DNA from: Psychrobacter sp. UBA3483
GTDB lineage: Bacteria > Pseudomonadota > Gammaproteobacteria > Pseudomonadales > Moraxellaceae
Assembly: GCF_002377905.1 (NCBI RefSeq)
Contig: NZ_DFQS01000035.1
Span: forward strand, 1-29,544
Length of the DNA: 29,544 bases
Direction of reading: 5' to 3'
The notes beneath the pieces are model-generated. The model searched no databases, was not told the DNA's origin, and saw only the letters and a list, made by a program, of their open reading frames with translations. Shown in pieces: positions 16,701 through 24,165 of this stretch (within the stretch, counting starts at the first letter, position 1; each line of letters starts with the position of its first letter). The translations under genes were made by a program, and so were the position numbers.

Positions 16701-17992
16701 AAACTTAAATTCATTAAATTAGAAGCAATAGCACTAGAAGAACCATTTGGCTCACCATCGGTTAAAAAGTACACCCCATAACCACTACACTGTGATTCAG
16801 AGACTGGAGCTATATAATTGAGATAATCATTGGCCGGATCTTTAGTATCTTGATTTGATACGGTATAGCCACTGTGGGCTGTATCATTAATTACTTTAAC
16901 TTTTCCTAGGTTTTTCAGATAATAACGAGTTCCTGATGTTCCGTAATAGTCATTAATTTCATTTGATACGTATCTTTTCCCTTCACTATCATATGCAGAT
17001 AAACTATCTACTGACCTATCATCACTTCTTAAGGTTTTAACTTCGTTATACCGAGCTTCACTTTCACAGTCATAAATACTGTTACTTCCTAACTTAGAAA
17101 TTCCCTCAGAATTTTTACTACATTGATAAAACGTATATTTCCAGTTATTTCTGCTTCCGCTAGAAATAACTTTACCCAATACTTTATAAGCGTTAACTTC
17201 TTCTAGTTTAACTGTACTTGTACCCATCATATATGCTCCTGCTTCCGCATAAGCATTAGCAGCAGGTGTACCGTTATAAACGGTCAAGCCTTTTACAGCA
17301 TTGATCAGTTTGATACGTTGGTCGTCGTCTAGCTTTTTAGCAGGCACAATAATACGACCTGCTTTACTATCAGCCTGCCCATCTCCATCTTTATCAACAG
17401 AGTAATTGCCTAAACCAATCATATTCTTTTCTGATAAGGTATAATTACCGTTACTGTCTTTTTGTGAAAACAATTGGATCAGAGCATCTTGTAACATGGT
17501 GATACGGTCATAATAGTTTTCACTGCCTCTTTCTTCTATCCAAGTACTGCTACTCCAATAACCTTTTTTACAACTTTTTAAGCTATAATCAATCTTTGTA
17601 CTGCCGATTACAACGCTTTTATTATCGGCTGACCCATGAACTTTAAAAGCATTATCATTTTTATAAGACCAAGAAAGACTACCATTCCAATTCTTGGTTA
17701 TATTCCAGACACAGCTAAATCCATAGTCTTCGACCATACTATCAACTGCATAGTTAGATCTGGTACTGGTACCCATAGACCCTGATGTATCAAGCATTAG
17801 AGTCAGTACCGCACCACCTGACTCAGCTGCTTTGTATATCTCAAGGTCACCCAAGTCATTTCTACCGGCATTGACAGGTATCGCTATCATAGAGAGCGCG
17901 ATAGCACAAGATAGCGGCAACATCAGAGGCTTAACGATCTGATTAACTCTAGAGCACTTTGAGTGTTGGCTGATATTATTTTTTAAAATCAT
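13769..17992 (-). CDS. pilY1: PilY1/ComC, pilus tip adhesin and assembly factor
   Basis: A 1407-residue secreted protein, longer than P. aeruginosa PilY1 and similar to Acinetobacter ComC. A signal peptide ends at PVNA (about residue 42). A von Willebrand A domain follows, with MIDAS D68-T-S-G-S72 and Thr242 in NGTP. The C-terminal half is the PilC/PilY1 beta-propeller (YIMFGSMDGALHLVSA, then VIVAGGYDMCYENPS). Three calcium-type Asp loops are visible: DKDGDGQAD (200-208) in the A domain, DDDKDGFPD (about 638-646), and DRDDDGNVD (1043-1051) in the propeller, the last matching the known PilY1 calcium site before LYYADLGGSVYRVDL. It is operon gene five and should work with PilVWX at the pilus tip in adhesion, surface sensing and DNA uptake. 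AAAGAG precedes the ATG. Confidence 0.95.
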   Translation of the reverse strand: MILKNNISQHSKCSRVNQIVKPLMLPLSCAIALSMIAIPVNAGRNDLGDLEIYKAAESGGAVLTLMLDTSGSMGTSTRSNYAVDSMVEDYGFSCVWNITKNWNGSLSWSYKNDNAFKVHGSADNKSVVIGSTKIDYSLKSCKKGYWSSSTWIEERGSENYYDRITMLQDALIQLFSQKDSNGNYTLSEKNMIGLGNYSVDKDGDGQADSKAGRIIVPAKKLDDDQRIKLINAVKGLTVYNGTPAANAYAEAGAYMMGTSTVKLEEVNAYKVLGKVISSGSRNNWKYTFYQCSKNSEGISKLGSNSIYDCESEARYNEVKTLRSDDRSVDSLSAYDSEGKRYVSNEINDYYGTSGTRYYLKNLGKVKVINDTAHSGYTVSNQDTKDPANDYLNYIAPVSESQCSGYGVYFLTDGEPNGSSSAIASNLMNLSLTGNSSSLSLTDSCSGGLPDGKGGNSGSWEGAWSCMGDYSKKLRDVTNPSKRSILTAAVGFGKTFDGIKTSVDGSGKTVYHCDEKDPNSSITPSTDAKNLCKLGSEAYGGGGFYYTTDASSIADSVKSFTAKLTQIIETAPSGTITIPNDPLSSTNLQPFAYLPMLEPKIADSKYVWPGNLKKYNVYQGTLYGKSSFPFPESARLYVDDDKDGFPDDLSKTAQDLWSLGDYRNDNGIVANNAVYAGGAYARLKAPTAGVSANSTRNVYVESGSGNDKKLVNIQVVNGEVKGFENLDSDYNVKEKLYLLSFLGYNAPANDANFIASLDTLAKQTSAFNTIVKNPPAQEVKVLGGVVHSKPRQVSYGATFTDDGEISNEEKDRDDYIMFGSMDGALHLVSAEKGEETFAFIPKTIIKEQLKALKADSEGAIGRTVFGVDAPWTSSSVLEYKFSEAAKKVQATSVKAYGGLRMGGKGVYGLNLATSDKPTLLFSKIPGDTQTPGDPGFSRLGQVWSEPTVAKIRVKKDTNKYESKDVVIVAGGYDMCYENPSFKLKTSGDNTSCDKKTQAEGNAVYILDANDGSIISSISGSDTGTHHTKVDSMKHSVVAGVTALDRDDDGNVDHLYYADLGGSVYRVDLNAGAANASLVKRVVRVLKASSDDQTVPYRFYERPIVSFYTSPYQEIFASVTVASGDRSTPLSMLRNTTNPNYLFNLFDYDIAQPGIFGYTAGELTVKDKTANDLVSLPFNQNATLKALTTRKQVLDAMAKGEYKAAKKRYVYDYAGWRYPLTNFDGYSNLSGIKSVGEPLAYGNRLYTTAFSPEMVYDQADNCSARVVGGSERQVYCMPYGICSDESSIDGTAGYTRAGKGIQELTLGAYSKDKRNVKMLIGNQSLADQVKKATGNRNDYGVGSGGLNQTNKAGLQITNNTIVNDGTTGSGGKSDSVVATNGKATSDSLLGYEKYKFIPKRWYELYEKDK

Positions 17993-18068
17993 AGTAAATA
18001 CTCTTTTTAATAACAGATGTTAAACAATCTAAATAAGTGATGAATGACTCAGTTGCTATCGATATCGA

Positions 18069-18920
18069 TTACTTGGCTTTTGGGTTGCCGTTGACATCAA
18101 TCCCTACTAACTCTTGGCAACCTTCTGCTATTTTACCGTCCCCTACACCAAAGCCATAACAGACAGTATTTTCAACGACATTTTTGACATAGGCTTGCTG
18201 TACCAACGTCTTGCTAGGGATACCCGCATCTTTCATGCACTCATCCAAAGACTTAGTGGTTCCATCATTAGGAGCAATAGGCTTTTTTAAACAATCATTT
18301 ATTGCTTGTTTATTGGCGTTTGATAGACTGGGCAGGATCGAGGTAGAATGAATATTAAAAACAGCAGACTCGTTGCTAGGCTCATTTGCCTGTATGCCCG
18401 AGCCTTGTGTTACTGATTTAAAATTCCCTTGTCCTACTACCGCTTTTGATGGACGAGTAATGTTAATCTGCGTGACAACATTACTGCGGGCGCTAGCATA
18501 GCTATCTGCCTTAGATATATCGCAGTAACCGTTGCCTGTTGTCAATACCGTACTCCCATTTGGCTTTACAATACTGGCTTGATTTAATTTGGCAAAACCA
18601 CTCTGTCGTGGGTTATAGCAGAAAATATACTGATCGTTACGATTTGCGCTCCCTGCTTCAGAAAGATAGTAGCCAAACATCCCACTGCCTTTAATAACCG
18701 CATCTTTATAATCTTGATCTTTGTCATTATCAAAAATTTTCTCTATACGCTTATTACCACTATCTGATGAGTTTAATAGAAACGTATCTATTTGATCCGC
18801 AGTGGCGACTTTTAGGTCCGTTGTACTTCTTTTAACTGCGATAACACCTACCAAAGTAATCAGCATTAAGAAAAGTAGCACGACTATAAGAGTAACGCCT
18901 TCCTGTGATTTTTTACGCAT
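18069..18920 (-). CDS. pilX: PilX, minor pilin
   Basis: A 283-residue PilX-type minor pilin. The short leader MRKKSQEG is followed by VTLIVVLLFLMLITLVGVIAVK. As is usual for PilX, the conserved Glu at mature position 5 is missing (Val here). It continues RSTTDLKVATADQIDTFLLNSSDSG, the PilX N-terminal consensus. It has several cysteines and an Asn/Ser-rich globular part, and is larger than P. aeruginosa PilX (about 195 residues). GAGGAT lies about 9 bases before the ATG, with an out-of-frame ATG between. It sits between pilW (49-bp gap) and pilY1 (76-bp gap), in the expected order. Confidence 0.9.
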   Translation of the reverse strand: MRKKSQEGVTLIVVLLFLMLITLVGVIAVKRSTTDLKVATADQIDTFLLNSSDSGNKRIEKIFDNDKDQDYKDAVIKGSGMFGYYLSEAGSANRNDQYIFCYNPRQSGFAKLNQASIVKPNGSTVLTTGNGYCDISKADSYASARSNVVTQINITRPSKAVVGQGNFKSVTQGSGIQANEPSNESAVFNIHSTSILPSLSNANKQAINDCLKKPIAPNDGTTKSLDECMKDAGIPSKTLVQQAYVKNVVENTVCYGFGVGDGKIAEGCQELVGIDVNGNPKAK

Positions 18921-18969
18921 CTCATTTATCCTCTTGCAGTCAGCATATACGCTTAACTTATTAGATAGC

Positions 18970-20070
18970 TTATATAGAGCTCTCTTTGATTGCTCTTGAG
19001 TTTCTTAACATTATATTTGACTCGTATACCCTACGAATAAAAGCTTTAGAGGTATCTGTTGACAAAGTCTTTGGCTCTCCAAATATGATAAAGTTAGACG
19101 CTCCTGTCTCTCCCGTTAATGGACGATCAGCGCGTACTAGAGCAGAGAGCTTTACGGATATAATATCAGTTGTGATAGTAGAAGTAGCGGATAAGTCCTT
19201 TAAATAGCTCATGTACTGCTCAGGAGTAAAATACCTCAGAGTCACGGAAGAAGTTAGCGGTTCTATAACTTCTACCCCTAACAGCACCCCAAAATAATCT
19301 ACTCTCGGAATAACTACTTCTCCTACGTCGCCAAAATCTCTAATATTTCGACTCTCTTTTAATATAGTACTATCATTAATTTTTTGTAAATCAAGCTCTG
19401 TTGAATTTAAAATCTCTTTTACATATCGCCCAGCATCACAACGTAGCTCATAGCTTTTTATATTAGATTCATAATTAGATTTGTCATTCTGAGCTACTTC
19501 TCTTAAATAATATCTTTGAACGATAACCTGTCCCGGTATAAGCTCTAAACGACCATCGCGTTCTATTTCTATAGGCCCTCGAACTAAAGTACCTTCGCAA
19601 TCATACATATCCTGCGGTGCTTCATATTGAATAGTCAATTGTGAGCTTGTCAGACCAGTAATATTACTTGCCGCTATTCCGCTTTTTGTTAGATATTTAG
19701 CATCGATGGCGTCTGTACCAGCGCTTGTTACGGTTCCACCCATTTTAATGCCATTCATATTGTTTTTAGATTTATCTGTTTGGGAGGCACTAACTAGACT
19801 GGTATCACTGGTCATAACCACACCAGCTAAAGGAGTGAAAGGGTTATTAGAATCCGCCATACCTAAATTACTAAGCCTGATACTTTTCTCAATATTTTGA
19901 ATACCAAAAATACTCGCTTCTAACATATCTGTACCACCGGACTGCACGCTACTGGTTTTGATACTTGTGAGATAAACCTGCATAACCGCTGCCGAGATCA
20001 GAAGACCTAATGTAAGGGATATCATCAGTTCAATTAAAGAAAAACCTTTTTGAGTACGATTAAGCAGCAT
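18970..20070 (-). CDS. pilW: PilW/ComB, minor pilin
   Basis: A 366-residue PilW-family minor pilin. The leader MLLNRTQKG is followed by FSLIELMISLTLGLLISAAVMQVYL with Glu5 present, then the PilW region (MLEASIFGIQNIEKSIRLSNLGMAD). Near the C-terminus VRADRPLTGETG is also PilW-like. The ATG overlaps the pilV stop by one base (TAATG) with GGAG seven bases before, so translation is probably coupled. This is the position of comB in Acinetobacter, required for natural transformation there. Long runs of A and T suggest lower GC than secA or mutS. Confidence 0.92.
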   Translation of the reverse strand: MLLNRTQKGFSLIELMISLTLGLLISAAVMQVYLTSIKTSSVQSGGTDMLEASIFGIQNIEKSIRLSNLGMADSNNPFTPLAGVVMTSDTSLVSASQTDKSKNNMNGIKMGGTVTSAGTDAIDAKYLTKSGIAASNITGLTSSQLTIQYEAPQDMYDCEGTLVRGPIEIERDGRLELIPGQVIVQRYYLREVAQNDKSNYESNIKSYELRCDAGRYVKEILNSTELDLQKINDSTILKESRNIRDFGDVGEVVIPRVDYFGVLLGVEVIEPLTSSVTLRYFTPEQYMSYLKDLSATSTITTDIISVKLSALVRADRPLTGETGASNFIIFGEPKTLSTDTSKAFIRRVYESNIMLRNSRAIKESSI

Positions 20071-20639
20071 TAGTAGGACTCCATAATCACACAGTCAGAA
20101 CCGGCATGGTATATACCAGAAGTGTCGGCACAAGCTTTATTACTTTGCGAATTAGCAGCAAAAATTGGTTTTGTGCCATTCCATGAAGCAATAATACATT
20201 GGCGTAGTTGTTTATCCGCAGTGCCTGGACAGGTAACCATATTAACCAATATGCCATTATTACAAGCTTGTTGCATAGCGCTCCAACTATTATATTTTAC
20301 TAATTGTTCTGCAGTACATGAATCGCTATCACAGTTCTTCGTCACACTACCAGTTTTATAGTCTGTAACCGCAGCACAATAATCTTTTTTGTCAGAGACA
20401 TTCCCTAAAACACTCTGTATATCCTGCTGATAACCTAGTATATTCTTAGGATTTAGCCGTAAGTCTTCAGATAGGCCGCGCATCACTGTATTAGCATTAG
20501 CAATTAATACGCTATCGTCGGTTGATTTTACAGATACCATATTTAATGCACTAAACCCTAAAACCGCAACTGCCAATAATAACAAAGCCACCATGACTTC
20601 TATTAACCCTACTCCACTTTGAGAGTTTTTATCCTTCAT
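20070..20639 (-). CDS. pilV: PilV, minor pilin
   Basis: A 189-residue PilV. The leader ends SQSG, then VGLIEVMVALLLLAVAVLGFSALNM with Glu5, typical of PilV/GspI-type subunits. It has about nine cysteines, an unusual number, including CDSDSC and a final CADTSG...DCVIMESY, so several periplasmic disulfides are likely and DsbA/DsbC-type oxidation would matter. Two starts are possible, ATG 20645 or ATG 20639. GGGAGG is 3 bases from the first and 9 from the second, and the second overlaps the fimT stop as TAATG like its neighbours, so I chose it. Its role is in the priming and tip complex. Confidence 0.9.
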   Translation of the reverse strand: MKDKNSQSGVGLIEVMVALLLLAVAVLGFSALNMVSVKSTDDSVLIANANTVMRGLSEDLRLNPKNILGYQQDIQSVLGNVSDKKDYCAAVTDYKTGSVTKNCDSDSCTAEQLVKYNSWSAMQQACNNGILVNMVTCPGTADKQLRQCIIASWNGTKPIFAANSQSNKACADTSGIYHAGSDCVIMESY

Positions 20640-21127
20640 TAGCATGTTCCTCCCAATTTAGTAGTGATATTAGAAATTTTATTAATTTCAACCTGTTGTG
20701 GTCTCACACTAGTATTACTATCGCAAATAGTATACACGGTAGCAGTTGCAATCTTATTTGGTTTAAACTGAGTACTACCGTTGCTCGGTTTAATTATACT
20801 TTTATTATCATACTTATAGCTTGCAATGGTACTTTTGATTTGGCCATCAACTACATGCTGAATTTTAATTAACTTGCTATTATCGTCAAAGTTTAATATT
20901 AAAGGTTGTCGACGCACAATGCTTTCAGTCTTGGCTTCTTTTAACGCATTAGTTAGGGTAGCGGTTGTTGACTTTACACGCTGATCAGCCAATTGATTAC
21001 TGATATTAGGGGCTGCGATACTAACAATAATAGCAAGCACCGCAATCGTTACCATCAGCTCAATCAGGGTAAATCCTGAGCTGGCCACTCGTAATTTTTG
21101 TGCTACTTTGTTTGCAGATGCGTTCAA
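20639..21127 (-). CDS. fimT: FimT/FimU-type (GspH family) minor pilin
   Basis: The first gene of the minor-pilin operon. The 162-residue prepilin has an 18-residue leader ending ASSG, then FTLIELMVTIAVLAIIVSIAAPNI and the GspH/FimT continuation (ALKEAKTESIVRRQPLIL). No ATG is available in this frame before the leader. I use TTG at 21127, which has AGGGA about 7 bases upstream and an in-frame TAG further upstream. A GTG nearer the cleavage site would leave a five-residue leader with no good ribosome binding site. FimT of some species binds DNA during transformation, while FimU primes pilus assembly; which applies here is not decided. Confidence 0.88.
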   Translation of the reverse strand: MNASANKVAQKLRVASSGFTLIELMVTIAVLAIIVSIAAPNISNQLADQRVKSTTATLTNALKEAKTESIVRRQPLILNFDDNSKLIKIQHVVDGQIKSTIASYKYDNKSIIKPSNGSTQFKPNKIATATVYTICDSNTSVRPQQVEINKISNITTKLGGTC

Positions 21128-21494
21128 ATCGAATCCCTATCTCTCACTATTATTGGCACTGTCTTTAATTAATTACTATGCCCGAAAGCACAATAGGTGT
21201 CTCGTTTTCATTAACCTATGCTTATACAGGTTATTTTTTAGATATATTCACTAATAAACATGCAATTCTTATTCCAAGAAATATGCAGCCTATATAGTAA
21301 ACATAGAGGTATTAATACAGATACTATGTGCACCTTTCCTATATACCGATTTGCATACCTAGTATTTTTATTGACATATAAATAACCAAAATATATAGGT
21401 AAAATGTGTCAATAATATAACGTTAAGGCAACACATTAGCAACATAATAGTTATTATAAATTGATAGAGGAAGTTTTTCTAATAAAAACAAACT
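21128..21494. other. gene-free region upstream of the minor-pilin operon
   Basis: This AT-rich region should hold the promoter of the fimT-pilE operon, but I cannot fix a convincing -35/-10 pair on minus. It contains the inverted repeat ATAGGT/ACCTAT (21193-21219) and long TTGACA/TGTCAA arms (21371-21412). No terminator is obvious after comF on minus, so operon transcription may also enter from comF. Confidence 0.5.
21371..21399 (+). promoter_or_regulatory. plus-strand promoter-like element
   Basis: TTGACA (21371-21376) and TATAGG (21394-21399) are exactly 17 bp apart on the plus strand, where no gene follows. Transcription would run antisense into comF. TTGACA is mirrored by TGTCAA at 21407-21412, so the element may instead be an operator-like inverted repeat. 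Confidence 0.35.
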
Positions 21495-22298
21495 TTACAA
21501 CTGACTACCATGCGCTAACGCATAAGCAGACAGCTGATAGCGGTTAGAGATTTGTGAATTAATTGCTGCTAGGTTAGGAGATTGACCGCATAGAGTGCGA
21601 CCTAACGCTTGCAAGCTAGCACCTGTGGTCGCGACATCATCAAATAATAATAAGCGTTTAACCGGAGGATTTTCGCTTAAAGCAAAGGCATTTTCTAAGT
21701 TGGTTAAGCGCTCGGCACGTGTCAGTCCTTGCTGGCTGACAGTATTATCGATACGTTCTACGCCATGCCAAAGCGGAATATGCCAATGCTTAGACAATTG
21801 TGCGGCTAAAATACTGACGGGGTCAAAGCCTCTTTTAATAAGGCGTTGATTGGTGGTTGGCATAGCAACAATGACGCTATTATCACGATGGCAACCATGA
21901 GGACGTGGTAATTGACGCAATGCATGCAGCAATAACGGCAGCTTAGTCATGTCTTCATGATGCTTAAACGCACGGATCGCTTGCCGTATTGGATAATCAT
22001 AATACGTCGCTGCTTGAATAGACAGACTAGTGCCCGCCGCAATATCCACCTCAAAGGATTTGGGTAGCCAGATGATACTATTATGACAATCAGAACAAAG
22101 CAGGCCGCTATCAAAACAGTTATTAACGTGTTGGCGCAGTTTAGTAAAAAAAGAGTGTGTATTGAGAGGAATTGCTGAGGAATGGTTTTGTGGCAGTTGA
22201 GATTGCGGTGTACTGCGATAAATACGGCATAACTGACAGCGTACGTCTCCATACTCTGCCAGCCATAGTCCGCTTTGATAAGGCGCTAAACGGCGCAT
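21495..22298 (-). CDS. comF: ComF family phosphoribosyltransferase-like protein
   Basis: A 267-residue cytoplasmic protein of the ComF/GntX family. The N-terminus has two cysteine pairs, C21-x2-C24 and C68-x2-C71, forming a likely zinc site. The C-terminal half is a type I phosphoribosyltransferase fold, with QQGLTRAERLTNLENAF and the PRPP loop LLLFDDVATTGAS (216-228). ComF is needed for natural transformation in several bacteria, at a step after DNA entry into the cytoplasm; its substrate is unknown. It follows pldA by 27 bases and precedes the minor-pilin operon on the same strand. It is unrelated to the pilin also named ComF in Acinetobacter. Confidence 0.9.
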   Translation of the reverse strand: MRRLAPYQSGLWLAEYGDVRCQLCRIYRSTPQSQLPQNHSSAIPLNTHSFFTKLRQHVNNCFDSGLLCSDCHNSIIWLPKSFEVDIAAGTSLSIQAATYYDYPIRQAIRAFKHHEDMTKLPLLLHALRQLPRPHGCHRDNSVIVAMPTTNQRLIKRGFDPVSILAAQLSKHWHIPLWHGVERIDNTVSQQGLTRAERLTNLENAFALSENPPVKRLLLFDDVATTGASLQALGRTLCGQSPNLAAINSQISNRYQLSAYALAHGSQL

Positions 22299-22325
22299 CG
22301 AACGCTGCCTATCAGCGCACTTATA

Positions 22326-23771
22326 TTAGAAACCTTTCCAGTCATTTAGCATAATACCAAAACCAATCGAGGTATTTTCATGGTTATAATCAATAATAGA
22401 TTCGCCATAACCTTGGAATAGCTGTATATAGCCGTTGACGTTTTTGGCCAATGGATAGACATAATCAATTTGGGCCGCGCCTTTATTGGTACTTGGATTG
22501 TAACGCAAGGTACCGCTTAGGCTTTGCTGCTCTGGCAAATCATATAAAAATTTGATATCGCCATAGCCCATATAATCTTCGATATCTGGATTGTCCTCAC
22601 TACTAGAGCTCTCGTTATTGACGCGGGCCCATAGACGCGGTATGACAGAAAGCTTGCCCCACTCTGCTCCAGCCATCAGATAAGCACGGTTCCACGAGCG
22701 CGATAAGGGATCATCTTGTCCGTTAGAGTGGTGAATCGCACCCGCCCCTAACATACGCAGACGACCACCAAAAGGTAGGTCAGCTGTCACAGGCTGAGTC
22801 AAAAATATCTCAGGCTGATAGTCGGTGGCGCGAAATGGTCGTGAGTTGTCCTCGTTATAAACCTGCCAGTGTGACTCTTGGGTATAGCCAAACCATAGGT
22901 CCGCACTGGTATCAAACAAATCTTCCATCACTTTGGTCTTTAATGACAGCTGGAACTTTAGCTCTGTATTACGGGTGTCGTTAGAAGTTAAAAGCGGATC
23001 AGGTCTAAGCTGTGAGGGCGTACTTGGATTTAAATTGGGATCAAAAGTATAAAATAGTGGTAGCAGATAAGTTGGTCGGTGCGGTCTGACTGTCCACGTA
23101 CCACGCTCGCTATTTTTATCCAAATCATAGGCTAAACTTAACGGGGTGAATTTTTCGAGATCGGCTTGGGTGACACCGACGTTCTCTAATACTTCTGCTT
23201 CTCTTTGCGTCAGACCTACCGTATCCAAACTTTCGCCATTACTCGCTTCGTTATTTGCCGCCGTATTGCCATTAGCAGCGATGGTGGTGTTTTCTTCTAC
23301 TAGGACAACTTGCGGATTACCGGCAAGGGTGCTTTGGAGGGTTTTCGCCAAGTCAACCGGTTGCTTAGTGGCGGTGTAGCTTGGCGTTTTACCTTGTTCA
23401 GCAACTTTGTCAAAACAAGCCAAACGCGCGCCACTGGTTTGTACTTGTGTACATTCATAAAACAGTCTTGCTTGTTCGGCGACAAACTCTTTACTAATAA
23501 CCTTGTCGCTTTGAGCCGCTGCATTTGGATTGACCACGCGCTTATTGACAACTTTTGCCGCATCATCAGTGTCATACTCAAATGCGATACTCTCTACCGG
23601 TAGCTCTTCATAGCTTTGAGCGCCATTGGCTGCGTGGGCTTGTAAGGTAAAACAAGCAAGCGCTGTCCCAACCGCCATGGTTAAATAGCATTTGGACCGC
23701 TGACTGTTATTATTTTTGCCCGCTGTGTTAAGCGCTAAAGAGGGACGCTGCGGAGTGATAGGAGAAAACAT
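22326..23771 (-). CDS. pldA: Outer-membrane phospholipase A (OMPLA)
   Basis: A calcium-dependent outer-membrane phospholipase that hydrolyses misplaced phospholipids in the outer leaflet. The active-site block is complete: H347-x-S349-N-G, then S357-R-S-W-N361-R, matching E. coli His142, Ser144, Ser152 and Asn156. A barrel of alternating aromatic strands follows and ends in Phe (NDWKGF). At 481 residues it is much longer than E. coli PldA (289). A signal peptide ends near AHA, and residues about 50-220 form an N-terminal region with a cysteine-containing helix (ARLFYECTQVQTSGARLACFDKVAEQ) seen in related proteobacterial versions. AAAGGAC precedes the ATG. comF follows closely and may be co-transcribed. 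Confidence 0.93.
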   Translation of the reverse strand: MFSPITPQRPSLALNTAGKNNNSQRSKCYLTMAVGTALACFTLQAHAANGAQSYEELPVESIAFEYDTDDAAKVVNKRVVNPNAAAQSDKVISKEFVAEQARLFYECTQVQTSGARLACFDKVAEQGKTPSYTATKQPVDLAKTLQSTLAGNPQVVLVEENTTIAANGNTAANNEASNGESLDTVGLTQREAEVLENVGVTQADLEKFTPLSLAYDLDKNSERGTWTVRPHRPTYLLPLFYTFDPNLNPSTPSQLRPDPLLTSNDTRNTELKFQLSLKTKVMEDLFDTSADLWFGYTQESHWQVYNEDNSRPFRATDYQPEIFLTQPVTADLPFGGRLRMLGAGAIHHSNGQDDPLSRSWNRAYLMAGAEWGKLSVIPRLWARVNNESSSSEDNPDIEDYMGYGDIKFLYDLPEQQSLSGTLRYNPSTNKGAAQIDYVYPLAKNVNGYIQLFQGYGESIIDYNHENTSIGFGIMLNDWKGF

Positions 23772-24084
23772 AAGTGTCCTTTATCTAACTGGCATGAGCG
23801 CCAGCAGAGTCTATGAGATAATTAATATAACCATTAGCATGATTGCTAAAATAGAATAAGAACTAAAGAAAACCAATAAATATGGACGTGCAAGGTAGCC
23901 ATTACTCGTGGTAATGCGCCTTTCGCAATGTTGCTTTATTGTAATGAAAATAATGGCACTATACTAGCGTTATTGCGAGCAAATACCAATGTAAATGATA
24001 AGGTAAGTAGCAAAGTGAGTAGCAATAAATAACGTTAAACCAAGGATTTAGCGTCTATGTTAAAAAGGTTATTTAGTAAGATTG
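23772..24084. other. gene-free region upstream of pldA
   Basis: On minus a weak promoter is possible: TTGGTT (23876-23871) and TATTTT (23853-23848), 17 bp apart. Near the start codon CTGGC-N6-GCCAG (23789-23804) forms a small hairpin just before the ribosome binding site, which could influence translation. I see no gene here. Confidence 0.4.
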
Positions 24085-24124
24085 AAAAAGCCAACGTCCT
24101 ACTATCACAGGACGTTGGCTTTTT
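24085..24124 (-). terminator. dsbD terminator
   Basis: AAAAAGCCAACGTCCT and AGGACGTTGGCTTTTT form a perfect 16-bp stem with an eight-base loop, about 42 bases past the dsbD stop. T runs exist on both strands, so it works in either direction. Confidence 0.9.
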
Positions 24125-24165
24125 AATGGGTAGAAATGACGTGGAATTTATCTACATTTAAACGA

